Below are positions 45,896 to 57,539 of a stretch of DNA of 64,000 bases, one piece after another. Source of the DNA: Larix kaempferi (lineage: Eukaryota; Streptophyta; Pinopsida; Pinales; Pinaceae); the NCBI GenBank assembly GCA_027924585.1, contig BSBM01000106.1, positions 38,331,501 through 38,395,500 of the forward strand. Direction: 5' to 3'. A program made the translations under genes and the position numbers. The first letter of the stretch is position 1, and each line of letters opens with the position of its first letter. Under the pieces are notes generated by a model, which was not told where the DNA came from, searched no databases, and saw only the letters and a list, made by a program, of their open reading frames with translations.

Positions 45896-48800
45896 TGTAA
45901 CATCTCGGAAATCCACTAAAATTTAAAATTTTTAAAGTAGCATTAATTACTAAAAATGCTGACTGCGGAAATAAGATATTTGTTAACTATTTAACTAATA
46001 ACAGTTTAATCAAAGTGACACTTCGTAGTTCTTAAACACAAGGATACAACAGTTCATTTGTAATAAGATATAAATCTATAAACAGTATTTAAAATCTCAT
46101 GCGATATAGTTCTTGCAATAAATACTGACAGCTATGTTTGAATGTTGATGAAGGGGTTCCTATTGGGTGCCCTGAGGTTTACTTAGCTTGGATAGCTAAA
46201 GCATTGAACCTGTTTCCTTTCGCAGATTCATAGGTAAGGTATTACAACAATTCAAGTAATTCAATATTTGTTTCAGCTAGCTGTCATTGCAATAATATAG
46301 CGAAAGCATTTTCTGTACAAGAAAGATGTTAATGTTATGGATCTTCAGTTTTGTTCTTTCAATTTAACAAGTGTTATCCTGGTTATTTATACAATTTGTG
46401 GATGTCACTGTTATTACAATATGCTTAAATATATGGATGCTCCAACTTTTACATTGATTCGCGTCATAGAAACATAAGTTACTTTCTATTCTAATACCTA
46501 CAAGGGTTAGGTAAGTTTACATTTCAAAGTACAAGTGTTATCGTAAAACAATTTCGATAGAAGGCTTCATTTAATGAATGATATTACTAATGCGTAATGG
46601 TGAAATCATTGAATTCTAGATTAATCCTTTGATATGCTATTTAAGACTTTAATGGAATATCATAACATTCCTATGTGCTTTGTAATGGTCTTTAACCTAT
46701 ATATTGAGACCTCATACTATATCAAATTTTGACCTAATTCCAAATAGAATCTTATAAATCATATATATATATATATTGACTATACATTTAGGGACTAAAT
46801 GTTTTTGATTAAATATCTCTTCTAGTCATTACAATAGGGTATCGATATAGTGCAGGTTTAGAATTATCAACAAAAGATACAATGCTTATTTATTGGATTC
46901 TATTTCTAATGCCACTACCATATATTACTCATAGTGCATCTACCATGTGTTATACGTAAAATTGCAACCTATGCATCATATGAAACACTTATATGATTGT
47001 GAACTATGCATTGGAATGATATGAAATAACATAATGCAACCTTAGATATAATACTATGCAATAGCTACAATAACCTTTGTTATCATGGACTATTAACTCT
47101 GTGAAAATTCGCGCCAATGCAGCGTTAATGGAAATGACGGGTCTTTACTGCTCTATAGCTCTTTGTGGGTTGTTGATAACGTTTCTGAACCCCGCTTTTA
47201 ATGCTCCCATCCACTCCTTCGGTGGAATGTCCTGTTGGCTATCCAAGTGGTAGATTCCACGTGAAGTCTTGTGCAGTACACTGATAATTTTTTCGAGTTG
47301 TGTGGTAGTAACTTGATAAATCTCCTCCAAGCTGGACTCTGCATTAATGGAGTTATTAATGAAGCTCTGTAAGTAACGGTGCTTTGGACTTTGTAACTCC
47401 CAGCTGGCTTGATCGCCTCGTTGATCTGGTTCTGTCCTCGGGTTTGGGTTTTTGACCTAACTGCTCATACTATACCTTCGCTTGTATTACTCCTTGGCAT
47501 TCATTTGGAGAAACTGGGCTTGGAGAGAGGCCGATAGGCCACGTAGTTGTAGAGTTTGAAGGCCGAACACCTGAGGAGTCCATCCTCAGGTTTTATGGTG
47601 ATACCTTCAGTTAAAATGGTGATAGTTTCAGGTTGTTAATGGAGCTTTGAGTGTTTATTTCCTAGTGGCTTTCGTCATGTACTTTGATAGAGGGTTCCCA
47701 GGGTTTAGTTTTGGAACCAGTGATCTTCACTGAGAGTGAAAGGTGAATTCATAGCGTCTGAAAGCTTTCTATGTTACGGCTGTTAGATGGATTCTGATCT
47801 CTTTTTTATTGGCGTTCCAACTTCTCATTTGTGAAATGCAAGGTAAAGTGTTTGAACTCAATGGAGAGTTATTTTGTAATTATTTAAAGTTGAACCTATG
47901 CGTTTTCCTATTTTTGAAAGAGTTCTAACCTCTTGACATTGCTATGGTAGGTATCGACAGAGTTAAATATTTGTACAGCTAGATGTTTGGTGGGAAGTTA
48001 TTTGCTCGCTCCATCTGGTAAGCCTCGGTGGTGCAATCTCCCTGTAGGTTCCCTGGCATAGTTTCTCGATGTCTACTATTCGTCAAGAGTTTGATGCTTG
48101 GTCCTCGCATCGTTTAGCCATAATGTAATAATTTATAATGTTTACGTTTTAGGATAGAGGATGAATTCCTCAGCTTGTTCTGCAAACCGGCCTAGCCGTG
48201 TTTTGTTTTAGCATCTGCTTATATGTATCGGCCTTAAGGGATGAACCCTTGGATGTATTAATGAAAATACAATGTTTCGACTTTACATATAGTAATGGTG
48301 CAGTTCTGTGTTTTTAAATTATATATAAAAAAAAAGATTACCTAGGTGGCTTGGCCACTTGTTAAGAAGATTTCTAGACTTAAAGTCATAACGAATGCTT
48401 GTGAACTCGATGGTTGCAACCCTAACTAAAGGATTAGTACCAAAGCCGAACTTTATTTGAATATGTGCGAAGGATTTTTGCTGAGAGGGTATTTACTCTT
48501 GGTCAATTGACCATAAAAATAAATGTGATTTCAAAATCTTTGACACTGTTTTACAAAAGTCCTTAATAGCTTCGTTGCATAAAAAAATGATAGTGAAAAT
48601 GATGTTTAAGTGTTTTAGGGTTTCTGCCGAGTGGTTAAAATGTTTGACAAAACTGTTATAATTTATGTTTATGGGATTCTTATGATATGTTAAGAGTTTG
48701 ACCAACTCTTGTCTTCATAATCTAAAATACTAGATACTGCAGATATTTTTGCACAAAATATTAAATATGAAATGAAAATAGAAACTACTGCAAAAGTTAG

Positions 48801-50192
48801 AAAGATGACATGAAAATAGCATAAAACCTAGACTAATCTATTACTGTCAAAATAGAAATGAGATCAAATGTTTGATGATGCTATTTAATTTACAGCTGTT
48901 ATAATTTCCTAAATATTGTATAACAGAAAGATAATTTCTATACTTAGATATGAAAACTGTTTATTTTCATGATAAATATACTTGCTAACAGTAAGGGATA
49001 ACAGTACTGTATACTTAGAAAATAAATTTTTTTGCAGCTGTTAAATTCAATACATCCTAATGAAAGAAATACAGTGAACCTAAAACATTTTAACTAATAA
49101 AAAGAAGGCTAAGGGAAAGACATAGAATTGTGTTATTCGATACAAAATATTAATGGTAGGAAAAACTAATGAAATATAACAGGGTTGATCTTCTCATTCA
49201 CCTGGCAATCTGCCTATCAATTTATCTACATTAATTTCTCTGTACTAGAGTACGATGCAGATCCATTAGCATGGGGGAAAATGCAAAGAATATTTTATTC
49301 AATTCATCATTCATAATCAGTACTATATAGAATCCTAATTGACTCAGAAACTAAAATAAATGCATTTGTTCAATAATATATTTGCAAACAGTAAATCAAT
49401 AATTACAGGTAGAACTTTAACTTCTTAGAACTAGAAAAAGACAGTAGAACCTGTAAATGAAGATAGGGCCGACAAACACCCAAGGAGGCTTGTTCCTACC
49501 AACCTTCTCCAAAAGAAGCAACCAATCTACTTGCTTCCTTTGGACCCCCGAGCCTGTTCACTGAACCACTAGGTAGAAGATTCTAGGTAGAAGCAAGGCA
49601 TTCAACTTCAGCACTCAATAGAATATCTTCAGCACTCAATAGTATAGCTTCAACACTCAATAGTATAACTATGCACTCAGCAGTATATGAGGCAGACTTA
49701 CTCCATGATAAAAAACTCAGCATATCCCCTCATTGAATCTCTTGGGTGCAAGCACAACAAAACCCCAAGGTAAATTTTCTCGTTAGGAAAAGTGATGAAC
49801 CTCAGTTCACAATTCAATGGCTCTTTTATAGATTGCCTAGGTCTTGAGTGGTCAGTTTCATAATAAATGAGCCTTAAGCTCCAGTCCCACCTTCCAGGGC
49901 ACTGCGACCACATTTCGAGGGAGTTGTCCTATACCAATAGCTAGTTAGTTGAATCATGATGCTGTCATTTTTCCATTTCCTTCTACCCCAGATTCCATTC
50001 TACCTAGTGGGTCAGTAAACACTCTTTCAACAGTCTCTTTAGGTGTTTGTTTCCTATTTAATTTATTAAATAATAAAATATTGTGCAAATTACAGTCATC
50101 CTTGGACACTTGTCCAACATAAAAACTTTACAATAAAAGTTAACATAATGTTTCCAACATAAAATGTCTTTCAGCAAAAAGGGTATGTTACA
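45896..50192 (-). repeat. Element D 5' LTR (right), 4.3 kb
   Basis: Partner of 32500-36847. It starts TGTAACATCTCGGAAATCC and ends GGGTATGTTACA. The 51-bp length difference is largely the (TA)n tract. The promoter was not pinned down; ORFs inside are not supported as genes. Confidence 0.95.
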
Positions 50193-50197
50193 TAATG
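50193..50197. repeat. Target-site duplication of element D, right copy (TAATG)
   Basis: Exact partner of 32495-32499. Confidence 0.9.
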
Positions 50198-51290
50198 TAA
50201 GCAATATGAATTAGATGGTATGAGAATAAGGGAAGTCAGGAATGGGAATGTAGATGAACATAATGAAATAAAGGTCCCAGGAAGTCGAATTCCCCTTTAT
50301 TTCTTTCAACCTTGTTGCTGAGAAACATAACACATAGTTTGGGCAAAGTCCAACCGTGTAGTGTTTAATTCTTAGAGTTCCTTAATAACCTTATCCACCT
50401 AGTAAGCTATTTTAGGAACTTAAGAAGAATAACAGTTCACCTTTGAAAGTATTGGTTGAAATGTTTTTCCCAACATGCGTATGAGGATCCATGAAATCCA
50501 AACTAGATTTTGTTGTTTGGTTCTTTTTAATTTTTCATAAATTTTCAATCCCACAAGTTATTTGAGCATCATCTACTCGTTCAGTGCCTAAATAATTCTA
50601 TATTCATCCTTTCCATAATATATTTGAACAATAAAACCCTTAAAAAACCTCATAGACCTTCCAATATATGATAAAATCTAGATCTCACCCTACCCATCAT
50701 CCCTTTTATTCTCATTTTGAGGGTGGATTCCCTACCAAAAATTGGGATTATCATAGGTTCTCAATGACCCCATTGATGAATTTATGTCATGTAGTTTGAT
50801 GATGGGACCTGATAGAGTTTTCAAATTCTGCATCGATCCAAGAGCTCAATAATGGGATCTTCAACAAATTGCATGTCTTAATTGGAAAACAAGTCAGCAT
50901 GTTGTCAGCATGCAGCTCATGGGAGAAAGATATTCCCTTTTCTCCTTTTCCTTTTTATTGTGAGTTTTAGGTGGCAAGTTTTTGCTGGGTTGTGTCAACT
51001 TAACTTAGTTTAGGCCTTGAGCTCGGTATGGATTGCAAGTCTAAGTTGTTGATCTTAAATGGATTACTATATAATTCATCATCATTTTTGCTGCTTTTTG
51101 GGGTAAAGAATTGGACTAATATTTAAATCCATTAAGAAGGGCCAAAATTGAAAATTTCCCATTTTAGACACAAAAATGGACTTTTTGGGGTCAAAAGAAA
51201 TCATTGACCTAACTGATTTCTCCAAGGGCTAGTACACATTGATAGCTTCAAATATAACTATCATGGACAAAAAAAAACGTTTGTATGAGA
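50198..51290. other. Unassigned, no gene recognised
   Basis: AT-rich, probably old host sequence downstream of the GH17 pseudogene. No motif on either strand. Confidence 0.45.
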
Positions 51291-51294
51291 GAGT

Positions 51295-51690
51295 TATGCC
51301 CATGCGTCTATATGAGTAGATGTTACAGTTGTATGATTATCACCATCTATGGTCAAACCCACTTCTCCAATAATAATTTTCATATTAGGGACCCTACCTT
51401 ATTTAGAGCCCAAATTAATTTATCAATAATCTCATCAAAGATATTGGTGTATTGGATAGTCCCATCAACTACTGTATGACTATCACCATCGAAGAAGGAA
51501 AATTCCATGGTGATGTTATCATAAGCATATAAGCTTAGAAAATCCTGATAGATATTAATTGTAAAGGGTGTTTCATTATCATTCAAAAATGTCACAATTT
51601 GCTTCATGAGGTCATGAATATCTGCTTTGAAGTCCCCATAATATGGTAGTGTGTTCCAAAATATCCCTTCCTTGTAAGTTTGTTTTAATT
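51295..51690 (-). pseudogene. GH17 beta-1,3-glucanase pseudogene, downstream part
   Basis: Minus-strand text GDFKADIHDLMKQIVTFLND, PFTINIYQDFLSLYAYDN, MEFSFFDGDSHTVVDGTIQY, TNIFDEIIDKLIWALNKV and, after a 1-2 base frameshift, MKIIIGEVGLTIDGDN. This follows plant glycosyl hydrolase family 17, which hydrolyses beta-1,3-glucan in the wall. There the motif order is GDFRxDIxxLM, PFxVNIYPFLSLY, FFDG, YTNVFDA, and IIVGEVGWPTDGD with the catalytic nucleophile E. The E in IGEVG is still present. The upstream half is at 53.2-53.4 kb, cut off by a copia fragment. The family resemblance is strong; the subfamily with the long FLSLY segment is typical of membrane-anchored or vacuolar forms, which is inference. 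Confidence 0.8.
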
Positions 51691-52126
51691 CATGCCTGGA
51701 ATCAAATACAATGAAATCACAAAGTCTCTACTCTCGAAATAAGTGTGTTTTCCATAAATGAAAATAGCTAGTTGTTCTCCTTCCTCTTACTGTCCCTATA
51801 CCTCTAAACTGATCTGTATTTTTTTAGAACTCAAGATATTGGAAAATATAGGGTCTATCCCATTGAAATTATAGATGCAATATTCTTTCCTATCAGTGCC
51901 TGGCCTCAAATCATTATAGGCATAATGTCTATGCTACAGGCTAGTAAACTAAAATATAGATAAGATAAGAAAATAAACTGAAATGAAATATCATATATTA
52001 TCATTGTGCTTAGAAATGAGATTTTTTTTAATTTTGTATACGTACCAATCAAGTTTCGTTAATCAAGATAAAAACCTCTCACCTACTCTCTTTAGTATAA
52101 CTTTACTTACCAAGATTTAGATATGG
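51691..52126 (-). other. Coding-like minus-strand text of unknown origin
   Basis: Between the GH17 part and the copia RT remnant, minus-strand frames read DLRPGTDRKEYCIYNFNGID and IGTVRGRRTTSYFHLWKTHL with frame changes. I do not recognise it. It may be a third sequence joined into this locus, or chance. Confidence 0.25.
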
Positions 52127-53245
52127 CTATGGATATGTATTTACCAGATTTTTAAAAAGCGAGGGTCTAGATACGACAAAGAAATGGAAATAAAGGTTAG
52201 GATTTGTAGAATACTTGGTAAAAACCAAATTTAGTAAGTACATGTTAATCCTTAAGTACCATGCATGTGGTTCCTGCTTCAACCCATAAAGGGGCTTCTT
52301 CAACCTGCACACATCGGTATCTTGCTCATGCACTTTAAAGACCTTCAATTGATTAATGTACACTTCCTCTTCAATCACACCATTCAAATAAAGTAGTATT
52401 TACATTATAAAGGCAGAAAGGCCAACCGAAAGTTGATGCAAAGACATAATTATTTTAATAGGAGTATTCCTTGCAGTTGGAGTAAAAGTATTCTTATAGT
52501 CAACTCTCATTTTTTGGAAGAATTCTCTCACCATAGATTTTTCCTTGTACTTCTGGATTTTTCCAATTAATCCAGATGCTTGATTTTGAACAATATTATG
52601 GAATCTACCATAGATTTCTCCGTTGGTATTTGAGACACCTGTCAAAAATCATTGTTAAAGATGAATTCATGCTCCTCAGTCATGGCAACTTGCCACACCT
52701 AATCTACATTTGCTTTATAAAAGTTGGAAAAATATGTATCAATTAGATAAGACATTAGTGTAACATAAGTAGGAAATTTCTTAGTTAGATGACTCACTTG
52801 AAAATAATGTTTTGGTGCTTCCACTTGTTCATGTGCCCCTACAAAGTTTAGGTAAGCCATCTCAGCTTCCTAGGTGAACTATATAGTAAAGAGGCTCTTG
52901 TTCCTTCACTGGAACCTTGCTCATCTAAATATGTTCTTGTATTTTTTCATATTTTCTTTTGGGATAGAAACTTTTCTCCCTCCTCAACCTTTGGCTTCTA
53001 ATACTTAAAGGACCATGCATGCTCATCAAACTTAACATCTTTTTTCATCACTTTTTTCTATTGTGTTGGAATATACATGCAATAAGCCTTGTATATGTCA
53101 TTGTAACAAAAAAAATACCCTTCATGTGACAAGGGTTAAAATTTAGTCTTCTTCTCATAAGGAATATGATTATAAACATGAAAACAAAAGATATGAATTT
53201 TAATACTTGAAGATTCTCACTTGTAAAGGATCCTTCGATTGTCTT
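52127..53245 (-). pseudogene. Ty1/copia fragment without LTRs, inserted in the GH17 pseudogene
   Basis: Minus strand, in order: KTIEGSFTSENLQVLKFISF and LNFNPCHMKGIFF match the integrase-to-RT linker of copia (compare element F, EVFSGKKPEVSHLRIFG and GKKGIFVGYS). KYKEKSMVREFFQKMRVDYK then NTFTPTARNTPIKIIMSL match the RT opening, and NGVIEEEVYINQLKVFKVHE with CRLKKPLYGLKQEPHAW matches the RT core up to before the YVDD box. Reading stops near NLYFHFF. No LTR, primer site or duplication is visible at either side; the left limit is uncertain. Confidence 0.75.
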
Positions 53246-53430
53246 TCCCTTCAATATCTGCATTGAGAGGTACAATAAATTTGATTTGGTCTTCTAAACC
53301 TACTTTGACAAGATCTTTGTGAATATTTTGTAGAGCATGAAAAATATTATTCAGATATAATCCATTGTATTTTGATAGGAAATGCTCATTTCCAATTGCA
53401 ACATATCTGCACATATTCTGGAAGAATGTA
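53217..53430 (-). pseudogene. GH17 beta-1,3-glucanase pseudogene, upstream part
   Basis: Minus strand FTFFQNMCRYVAIGNEHFLS, KYNGLYLNNIFHALQNIHKD and LVKVGLEDQIKFIVPLNADI. In GH17 the corresponding block is RYVAVGNEPFLxSYNG, TTFPALxNxQxAL and VPLNADV; the E of GNE is the proton donor and is present. The reading runs into copia text (KTIEGSF) within a few residues after NADI. Nothing of the earlier N-terminal part or signal peptide is recognisable above 53430. Confidence 0.8.
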
Positions 53431-53955
53431 AATTGTTTAGGTAGAATTCTTAGTGATATAAAAAGAAACTAAACCTTCCAATATCATTATAACTATAACT
53501 ATAAAAAAAATTAACTGGACACTAATAATCATCACTGAATGTGGACTATCTTGATTGTCTTTACATTATGTAATAGTTAGGAAAGAAACACTCTTAAAAA
53601 TACTGGCATTGTATATCCGGCGCAGTGGTCGATTTTTAATAGTGTACTATGTCACCAATTCCACAGTCTGGCGGTGAATATCTGACGTCTGGAAATTGAA
53701 TGTGTGTTGGAGATATGGCATATGAGCGCGGAAAATATGACACCTTTTAAAAATCAAGGCTGTCATAATTTCGATGCATGCGGTGTTAGAGATCCATTGG
53801 ACTATTCATGTGAAGAAATTCTGACGTTATGAGTTCGACAGTTTCAAAATATGTTTTTTGTCGGATTATGGACACATGACTGTCGAAATATGGACACACC
53901 ACTGTAATATTTTGGGTTCAAATCTAGTTGTCTACACCAACTGGAAATGCCTGTG
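53431..53955. other. Unassigned spacer with SINE-like right end
   Basis: No gene. A 23-bp unit around TTATGGACACATGACTGTCG is tandemly duplicated at about 53866-53912. The last 50 bases look like the first half of the SINE that resumes at 61248. Confidence 0.4.
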
Positions 53956-53960
53956 AAAGC
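53956..53960. repeat. Target-site duplication of element F, left copy (AAAGC)
   Basis: Exact match with 61248-61252. Confidence 0.9.
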
Positions 53961-54571
53961 TGTTGAATTTTTAGTATTAAATCACAATACTATAGGATCT
54001 TTGTTGAGAGAATAACATCTACAGTATATCAATGCATGACAATCATAATATAACAAGCATCACAAGCATCACAAGAATCAAAAGCATAGAGACAAGAGAC
54101 ACAAAGTTTCCGTGGGGAAAACCCTAAGGTGAAAAACCCCACAACTTCCTCAGAGATAGAGAGAGCAATGGCTCAACCAAAATACAACCAAATAACACTC
54201 AGATAGTCTCCTAGCAGATGATCCTCCTCCTCCTCACTAGTGCGCCACTTTTCAGAGAGAGAGTGAGTTACTTTTCCGAGTGAGTAAAAATAGAGATCTC
54301 CTATCTCTATTTATACTGACCTTTTTTCCCAGTGACCTACTGGGGCCGACTTGTCTACTTAGATACATCCACATTATATTATATATATTAATTAGGGCCG
54401 ACCCCATATGGTGGTCTAATAACCCATCGGTAAGTACACACACTTGCGACACTTTTCAATCCACATGATGACACTTCCTTATAGAGGAATAACACATCTC
54501 TTATAAGGGTACAATAAATATATATATAATACACAGATGAAATACATTCCGAAGTTACATATACATCAACA
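53961..54571 (-). repeat. Element F 3' LTR (left), 611 bp
   Basis: Starts TGTTGAATTTTTAG and ends CATATACATCAACA. By eye it differs from its partner (60637-61247) at about 15 positions, without indels. Confidence 0.95.
54307..54315 (-). promoter_or_regulatory. TATA box in element F 3' LTR
   Basis: Minus strand TATAAATAG, a close match to the plant TATA consensus; the same box is at 60983-60991 in the 5' LTR, where it would drive the element. Confidence 0.6.
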
Positions 54572-54590
54572 CTCCCTCTTAACTAGGAAG
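54572..54590 (-). other. Element F polypurine tract
   Basis: Minus strand CCTAGTTAAGAGGGAG directly before the 3' LTR. Confidence 0.8.
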
Positions 54591-54799
54591 GTATTTCTCG
54601 ACACAGATCTGCTAGAAAAGTCTTCTTCTCTGGATCATCGTCATCGATGCATCGTCATCATCATCATCACTGCTGCTACTATCTCAACCAATCTCTGACT
54701 CTACTCGTCATAGGAAGTTCTACAGAGCCAGTCCTTTTTCATACTGGATGTAGGCCCACCACCTGTAGGTCTTCATCATCACTGGCCATACTGTGGAAT

Positions 54800-55345
54800 C
54801 CTCAGTACTTATTACGTGCGTCACAAAACCTCGAAAGAGAATCCCAGGATGTTACGGGTACACAACTCCGACCTGTAGGATCTCCCAGGGCGCTATTACA
54901 TGTGACCCCACCACAAAACCTCGAAAGAGCATCCCAGGATGTTACATGTACACAACTCCAACCTGAAGGATCTCCCAGGGCACAAATTACATGTGGTCAC
55001 CACAAAACCTAGCAAGAGCATCTCAGGATGTTACGGGTACACAACTTCGACCTGAAATCTCCCAGGGCACAAATTACATGTGGTCATGGCAAAACCTTGA
55101 AAGAGCATCTCAGGATGTTACGGGTACACAACTCCGACCTGAAATCTCCCAGGGCCCAAATTACATGCCATAGGACAAAACCTCACAAGAGAATCCCAGG
55201 ATGTTACGGGTACACAACTCCGACCTGAAAGATCTCCTAGGGCACAAATTACATGTCCTCCCAGAGCAATGTCTCGAAAGAGCATCCCAGGCTGTTACGG
55301 GTACACAACTCCAACCTATAGGATCTCCTAGACATGCTCCTCTGC
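54800..55345. repeat. Six-copy minisatellite, about 88 bp, in element F
   Basis: The phrase CAGGATGTTACGGGTACACA recurs with ggatgtta at 54847, 54937, 55025, 55113, 55199 and (variant) 55290. Each unit contains CACAAAACCTCGAAAGAG and ACCTGAAGGATCTCCCAGGG. It lies between pol and the 3' LTR. Plus-strand ORFs here translate the repeat. Confidence 0.9.
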
Positions 55346-55379
55346 ACAACCTGATCCACGACCACAAAGTATCATCCTG

Positions 55380-55975
55380 ATACTCACCATACATCAACCC
55401 GATGTACACATGATCATCCTGATCATCATCACTGCAACGTCCTGCTGCATGTCATCTGGAGCAACATCCCGAAGCTCACCATCCATGATCATCCTGATCA
55501 TCACTGCAACATCCTGCTGCATGATCCACCTGATCATCAATGCATCTACCTGATGCATACCAAGTATCTACCTGATACATATCATCATACATGATCCTCC
55601 TGATCATACAATGTATCCACTTGATACAAATACAAATACATGATACATATCACCATACATGATCCACCTGATCATACAATGTATCCACCTGATACATATA
55701 CAGATACATGGTCCAAGCATCCAACATGATGCATATACAAAATACATACACATGATCCAACTGATCATATCCAGCATCCAACATGATGCGTACATATAAG
55801 TGATCCAACTGATCATATCCAACATCAACATGATGCATACATATAAGTGATCCAACTGATCATATCCAGCATCAACATGATGCGTACATATAAGTGATCC
55901 AACTGATCATATCCAGCATCAACATGATGCATACATACATAAAAATGATCCAACAGATCATATCTAGCAGAAGCC
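55380..55975. repeat. Palindrome-rich tandem array in element F
   Basis: Units built on TGATCCAACTGATCATATCC and AGCATCAACATGATGCATAC. Anchors at 55753, 55802, 55850, 55896 and 55946 give a period of about 48 bp; the earlier part (55400-55740) is less regular with GATCCACCTGATCAT and GTATCCACCTGATACAT. Each half-unit is itself an imperfect inverted repeat. Confidence 0.9.
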
Positions 55976-56102
55976 AGAACATCAACCTGATGCTCATCAT
56001 CCAGCGCTTACATCCACAGCCATGTGAAGGATCTTCCTTCCAACATGCTTGGAATGGCTTCAGCAAATGTGTCCATCACTTCTTCCTCGAAGTGTCCTCG
56101 AT

Positions 56103-56345
56103 CTAAAGAATGCCAAGCCTCTCTCTGAAGTACTCGAACTTCACTCTGGCTAGTGGCTTCATCAGCACATCTGCAATCTGCTCGTCCTTCACAACATACA
56201 GAAGCTTCACAGCTCCTCTCTGCACCATATCCCTGATATAGTGATATTTGATCTCTATGTGTTTCGACCTATCATGAAACACTGGGTTCTCAGACAGCTT
56301 CACACAACTCTGGTTATAACAGAAGATACCAGTAGCCTCCAACGG
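56103..56345 (-). pseudogene. Element F: RNase H C-terminal part
   Basis: The minus strand reads TGIFCYNQSCVKLSENPVFH, DRSKHIEIKYHYIRDMVQRG and EQIADVLMKPLARVKFEYFR, the conserved end of copia RNase H including the DNQS-type and HxRxKHI(D/E) motifs; here the first is YNQS, so a catalytic D is lost. A frameshift between about 56300 and 56400 separates it from the upstream RT/RNase H frame. Confidence 0.85.
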
Positions 56346-57496
56346 GAGATCAAATAACTCAGACAGTAGCTTCCGTAGCCATACTGCCTCACAACTAGCT
56401 GAACAGGCTTCCTGCTAAACCAAGAGATCACACCTGATCCCATACTGAAGCAGCACCCAGATGTGTTATTCCTATCTGCAGCACTGCCAGCCCAATCTGA
56501 ATCAACATAACCCTGTAGGTTAAACTTTTGATTCGCTTCATACTTGAGCCCATAATCCACTGTACCCTTCAGGTACCTCAGAACATGCTTTACATCAACC
56601 AGGTGAACACTCCTCGGATCCGTCAGGAACTGGCTTAATGTGTTCACAGCAAAGCAAATGTCTGGTCTTGTGTTCGTCAGGTACATAAAGGACCCAATCA
56701 TCTGACAATACATAGAGACATCAACTGGCTTAGATGAAGCATCACATAGAAGCTTCAGATTCGATGCCATCGGTGTGGCCATGGCCTTGCAATCCATCAT
56801 CCCGAATCTCTTCAGGATATCTATTGTGTACTTCCCTTGACCAAGGAAGATCCCACCTGCATTCTGCCACACCTCCATACCTAGGAAATAGTGCATCATT
56901 CCCAAATCTTTCATATCGAATTCAGCTGCAAGCTTCCTCTTAGTATCTGCAATCAATCTGTCATCTCCTGTCACAAATAGGTCATCCACATATAGGAGTA
57001 GAATCATTGGATTCCCTTCCTCAACCTTGTAGTAAAGATTGGAATCTGCTTTACTCTTGGTAAAGCCCAAACTAGATAGGAAACTGTCCATCCTACCATA
57101 CTAGGTTCTGGGATCTTGCTTCAAGCCATACAAGGCTTTCTTCAATATGCAAACATATGATTCCCTGTCATGTATTTCAAAACCAAACTGTTCCACATAT
57201 ACTTCCTCTTCTACTACACCATTCAGGAAAACAGTCTTGACATCCATCTGGTGTATTTTCCATTTCATTGTTGTAGCCAGGGCAAGTACTGTTCTGATGG
57301 AAGTGTACCTGGCTACAGGTGCAAAAGTTTCTTCATAATCTATTCCCTCTTTCTGAGAGAATCCTCGAGCTATGAATCTTGCTTTGTACTTCTCCATGCT
57401 GCCATCTGCAGCATGTTTGATTTTGTAGATCCATTTTGAAGTTACAACAGACTTCTCTTTAGGTCTTGGGACAACATCCCAAACATCATTCTTCAT
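56346..57496 (-). pseudogene. Element F: reverse transcriptase and RNase H N-terminus
   Basis: Minus-strand frames from 57496 and 57091. WIYKIKHAADGSMEKYKARF, IDYEETFAPVARYTSIRTVL and IHQMDVKTVFLNGVVEEEVY carry the first RT aspartate. YVCILKKALYGLKQDPRT is followed by a TAG where the family usually has Trp, and ILLLYVDDLFVTGDD is the catalytic box. YLTNTRPDICFAVNTLSQF and GYVDSDWAGSAADRNNTSG begin RNase H. Apart from the stops the domains look complete. A Tork/TAR-type copia lineage is possible but unproven. Confidence 0.9.
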
Positions 57497-57539
57497 TATT
57501 GATTAGTATTCCTCGATCATAGCATTCTTCCATTCTTTC

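Noticed and set aside
54647-55228. Plus-strand His-rich and repeat ORFs in element F
   Set aside because: They read the antisense strand of a minisatellite in the 3' part of a minus-strand retroelement.
54800-55975. CRISPR-like array
   Set aside because: Units are contiguous tandem repeats without unique spacers, and the context is a plant retrotransposon.
57147-57439. Plus-strand ORFs opposite the element F reverse transcriptase
   Set aside because: Shadows of the minus-strand coding sequence.
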